From: Acidobacteriota bacterium
Lineage (GTDB): Bacteria > Acidobacteriota > Terriglobia > Terriglobales > SCQP01
Direction: 5' to 3'
Assembly (NCBI GenBank): GCA_021823305.1
Contig: JAKAOE010000123.1
Location: 1-6,307, forward strand
Length of the DNA: 6,307 nt
Numbering within the stretch: the stretch's first letter is position 1; the number at the start of each line of letters is the position of its first letter. Below the pieces are notes generated by a model that saw only the letters and a program-made list of their open reading frames with translations, was not told the DNA's origin and searched no databases. The position numbers were made by a program, and so were the translations under genes. Shown here piece by piece: positions 5,513 to 6,307 of the stretch.

Positions 5513-6136
5513 TTACTTCTGCAGGTTGAAATTGGCCTTGGTGTTGCCGCCAACCGTCACCACGCGCGACTGCTGCGCGACGCCCGGGTGCCAGACCACC
5601 ACGCGATAGCGGCCGTCGGGCAGATTGCCCAGCTTGTACTGCCCGCTGGTGCTGGTCACGGTCGAGTAGTCGCTGGGCGCGACGTACAGCCAGGCGTTCA
5701 TGCTGGGGTGCACCGAGCAGAGGAGGTGAACGGCGCCGGCGTGGGTAAAGCGATAGGTCGCCGTCTGGCCCGGAGCATGCACCCCGAGGTTGCGCCCCAA
5801 CGCCGCGTCGGTGCCGATTGCCTTCCACATGACGTCGTGCTTGACGGTATCGTTGTTCCTGAATGCCACCGTGGCGCCCACCGGGACCACCGTAACCGCG
5901 GGAACGAACTGGGTCCAACGCTGATCCACCGTGAAGGTCTTGTCGGCCACCGGCAGCATCGGCTTGGCCGAGAGCGGCACCGCGTAGACCACCGCCGGGG
6001 TGGGAGGCGGCGGAAATGCGCCCGGCAGCGCCTTGGCCCTGGGAATGCCGGAGACTTTGCCGCTGATCGCGCCGGACTGGGCGAATGCGGCCATGCTGGT
6101 CATCAGAATCGCGGCGAACAGGAAAGAACGTTTCAT
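5513..6136 (-). CDS. Secreted cupredoxin with C-terminal carboxypeptidase-regulatory-like domain
   Basis: A 207-residue exported protein. Signal peptide 1-19 has its cleavage site after 'AFA'. A short 'SGAISGKVSG' strand and a proline-rich linker (41-47) come next. The copper domain runs from about 68 to 153. Type 1 copper ligands are evident: His100 (in 'VKHDV') and Cys140, His143 and Met146 in CSVHPSM, the C-x2-H-x2-M spacing seen in amicyanin. The last ~45 residues ('SGQYKLGNLPDGRYRVVVWHP') form a small beta-sandwich like CarboxypepD_reg/CnaB domains. This two-domain plan is often auto-labelled 'methylamine utilization protein' or 'plastocyanin'. No methylamine genes are seen here. ATG 6136 is fixed by the signal peptide and by GGAGG 5 bases upstream. 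The likely role is one-electron transfer in the periplasm, plausibly serving the cytochrome-porin encoded downstream on the same strand. Confidence 0.88.
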   Translation of the reverse strand: MKRSFLFAAILMTSMAAFAQSGAISGKVSGIPRAKALPGAFPPPPTPAVVYAVPLSAKPMLPVADKTFTVDQRWTQFVPAVTVVPVGATVAFRNNDTVKHDVMWKAIGTDAALGRNLGVHAPGQTATYRFTHAGAVHLLCSVHPSMNAWLYVAPSDYSTVTSTSGQYKLGNLPDGRYRVVVWHPGVAQQSRVVTVGGNTKANFNLQK

Positions 6137-6141
6137 TGCAT

Positions 6142-6146
6142 CCTCC
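6142..6146 (-). promoter_or_regulatory. Strong Shine-Dalgarno of the cupredoxin gene
   Basis: On the minus strand GGAGG lies 5 bases before ATG 6136. It is the best ribosome site in the window and suggests efficient translation. Confidence 0.8.
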
Positions 6147-6150
6147 AAAA

Positions 6151-6168
6151 CTGAATGAACTGAATGAA
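6151..6168. repeat. Two tandem copies of a 9-base unit in the cupredoxin leader
   Basis: CTGAATGAA occurs twice head to tail, directly upstream of the cupredoxin Shine-Dalgarno site (TTCATTCAG twice on the coding strand). In the mRNA it would be an unstructured U-rich run ahead of the ribosome site. It could enhance initiation or bind a regulator, or be a chance duplication. Confidence 0.55.
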
Positions 6169-6307
6169 TTGCCAAACCCACCCTCAACAGAGCACGCACG
6201 TAGCCAAACGTGACCGCGATTACAAATGGGTGAAATTTCAGGGAGTTGTGAGCACAACGGTGCTGATGAGTAGGGTTTCATCCAGCCATGGTGGGTGCAA
6301 TTCCACA
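6169..6307 (-). promoter_or_regulatory. Upstream region of the cupredoxin gene with a candidate operator
   Basis: No gene is seen here. The region is more A/T-rich than the coding DNA, as expected for a promoter, but I cannot place a confident -35/-10 pair for the minus strand. A perfect inverted repeat GTTGTG-AG-CACAAC at 6245-6258 lies about 110 bases before the ATG and is a plausible operator for a dimeric repressor or activator. A loose AAAT...ATTT repeat at 6224-6238 sits beside it. Confidence 0.35.

Noticed and set aside
5513..6136. Methylamine utilisation function for the cupredoxin
   Set aside because: The amicyanin-like ligand spacing and common database label suggest it, but no methylamine dehydrogenase or maturation gene is in the window, and the neighbour is a cytochrome-porin.
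5499..6281. A 260-codon minus-strand frame overlapping the cupredoxin gene
   Set aside because: It is a frame-shifted reading of the cupredoxin with Arg/Gly/Gln-rich sequence. The correct frame has a signal peptide, copper ligands and a Shine-Dalgarno site.
6280..6307. Small palindrome around CCATGG near the right edge
   Set aside because: Only six bases are symmetric, which is expected by chance, and no gene or partner site is attached to it.

Overview
GC-rich bacterial DNA with six protein-coding genes, one of them cut by the left edge. I see no rRNA, tRNA, CRISPR array, insertion sequence or phage gene. The gene mix is a discoidin/glycosidase-like protein, a glycine-rich RRM protein with a TTG start, a one-heme cytochrome-porin, and a secreted cupredoxin with a carboxypeptidase-regulatory-like tail. 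It resembles a soil Acidobacteriota or a similar Gram-negative with an outer membrane. That taxonomic guess rests on gene style only and is tentative.

Layout. Left block (1-2319): the 3' part of a putative exported glycosidase-like protein with a C-terminal F5/8 (discoidin)-like domain (+), then a short PaaI-type hotdog thioesterase (+), then a convergent NUDIX-family gene (-) that begins 4 bases after the thioesterase ends. Middle block (2320-3848): a 50-bp divergent promoter region, a 337-residue fusion of a P-loop nucleotide-kinase-like domain to a complete dCMP deaminase (+), and a small RRM RNA-binding protein (+). Right block (3948-6136, all -): a secreted cupredoxin gene followed by a gene for an outer-membrane beta-barrel with one N-terminal c-type heme motif. 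They are separated by 206 bases that contain a perfect 12-bp hairpin. The last 171 bases hold only the cupredoxin leader and possible control sites.

How the genes may work together. The deaminase fusion makes dUMP for thymidylate synthesis. The divergent NUDIX hydrolase may also act on nucleotide-type phosphates and shares the promoter region. The cupredoxin and the cytochrome-porin look like two parts of an electron path across the cell envelope, comparable in outline to the Cyc2 (cytochrome-porin) plus periplasmic copper protein arrangement of iron oxidisers. That link is inference from domain content and adjacency. The most interesting items are this redox pair and the kinase-deaminase fusion, which keeps an intact Walker A motif and aligns end to end with my memory of yeast Dcd1.
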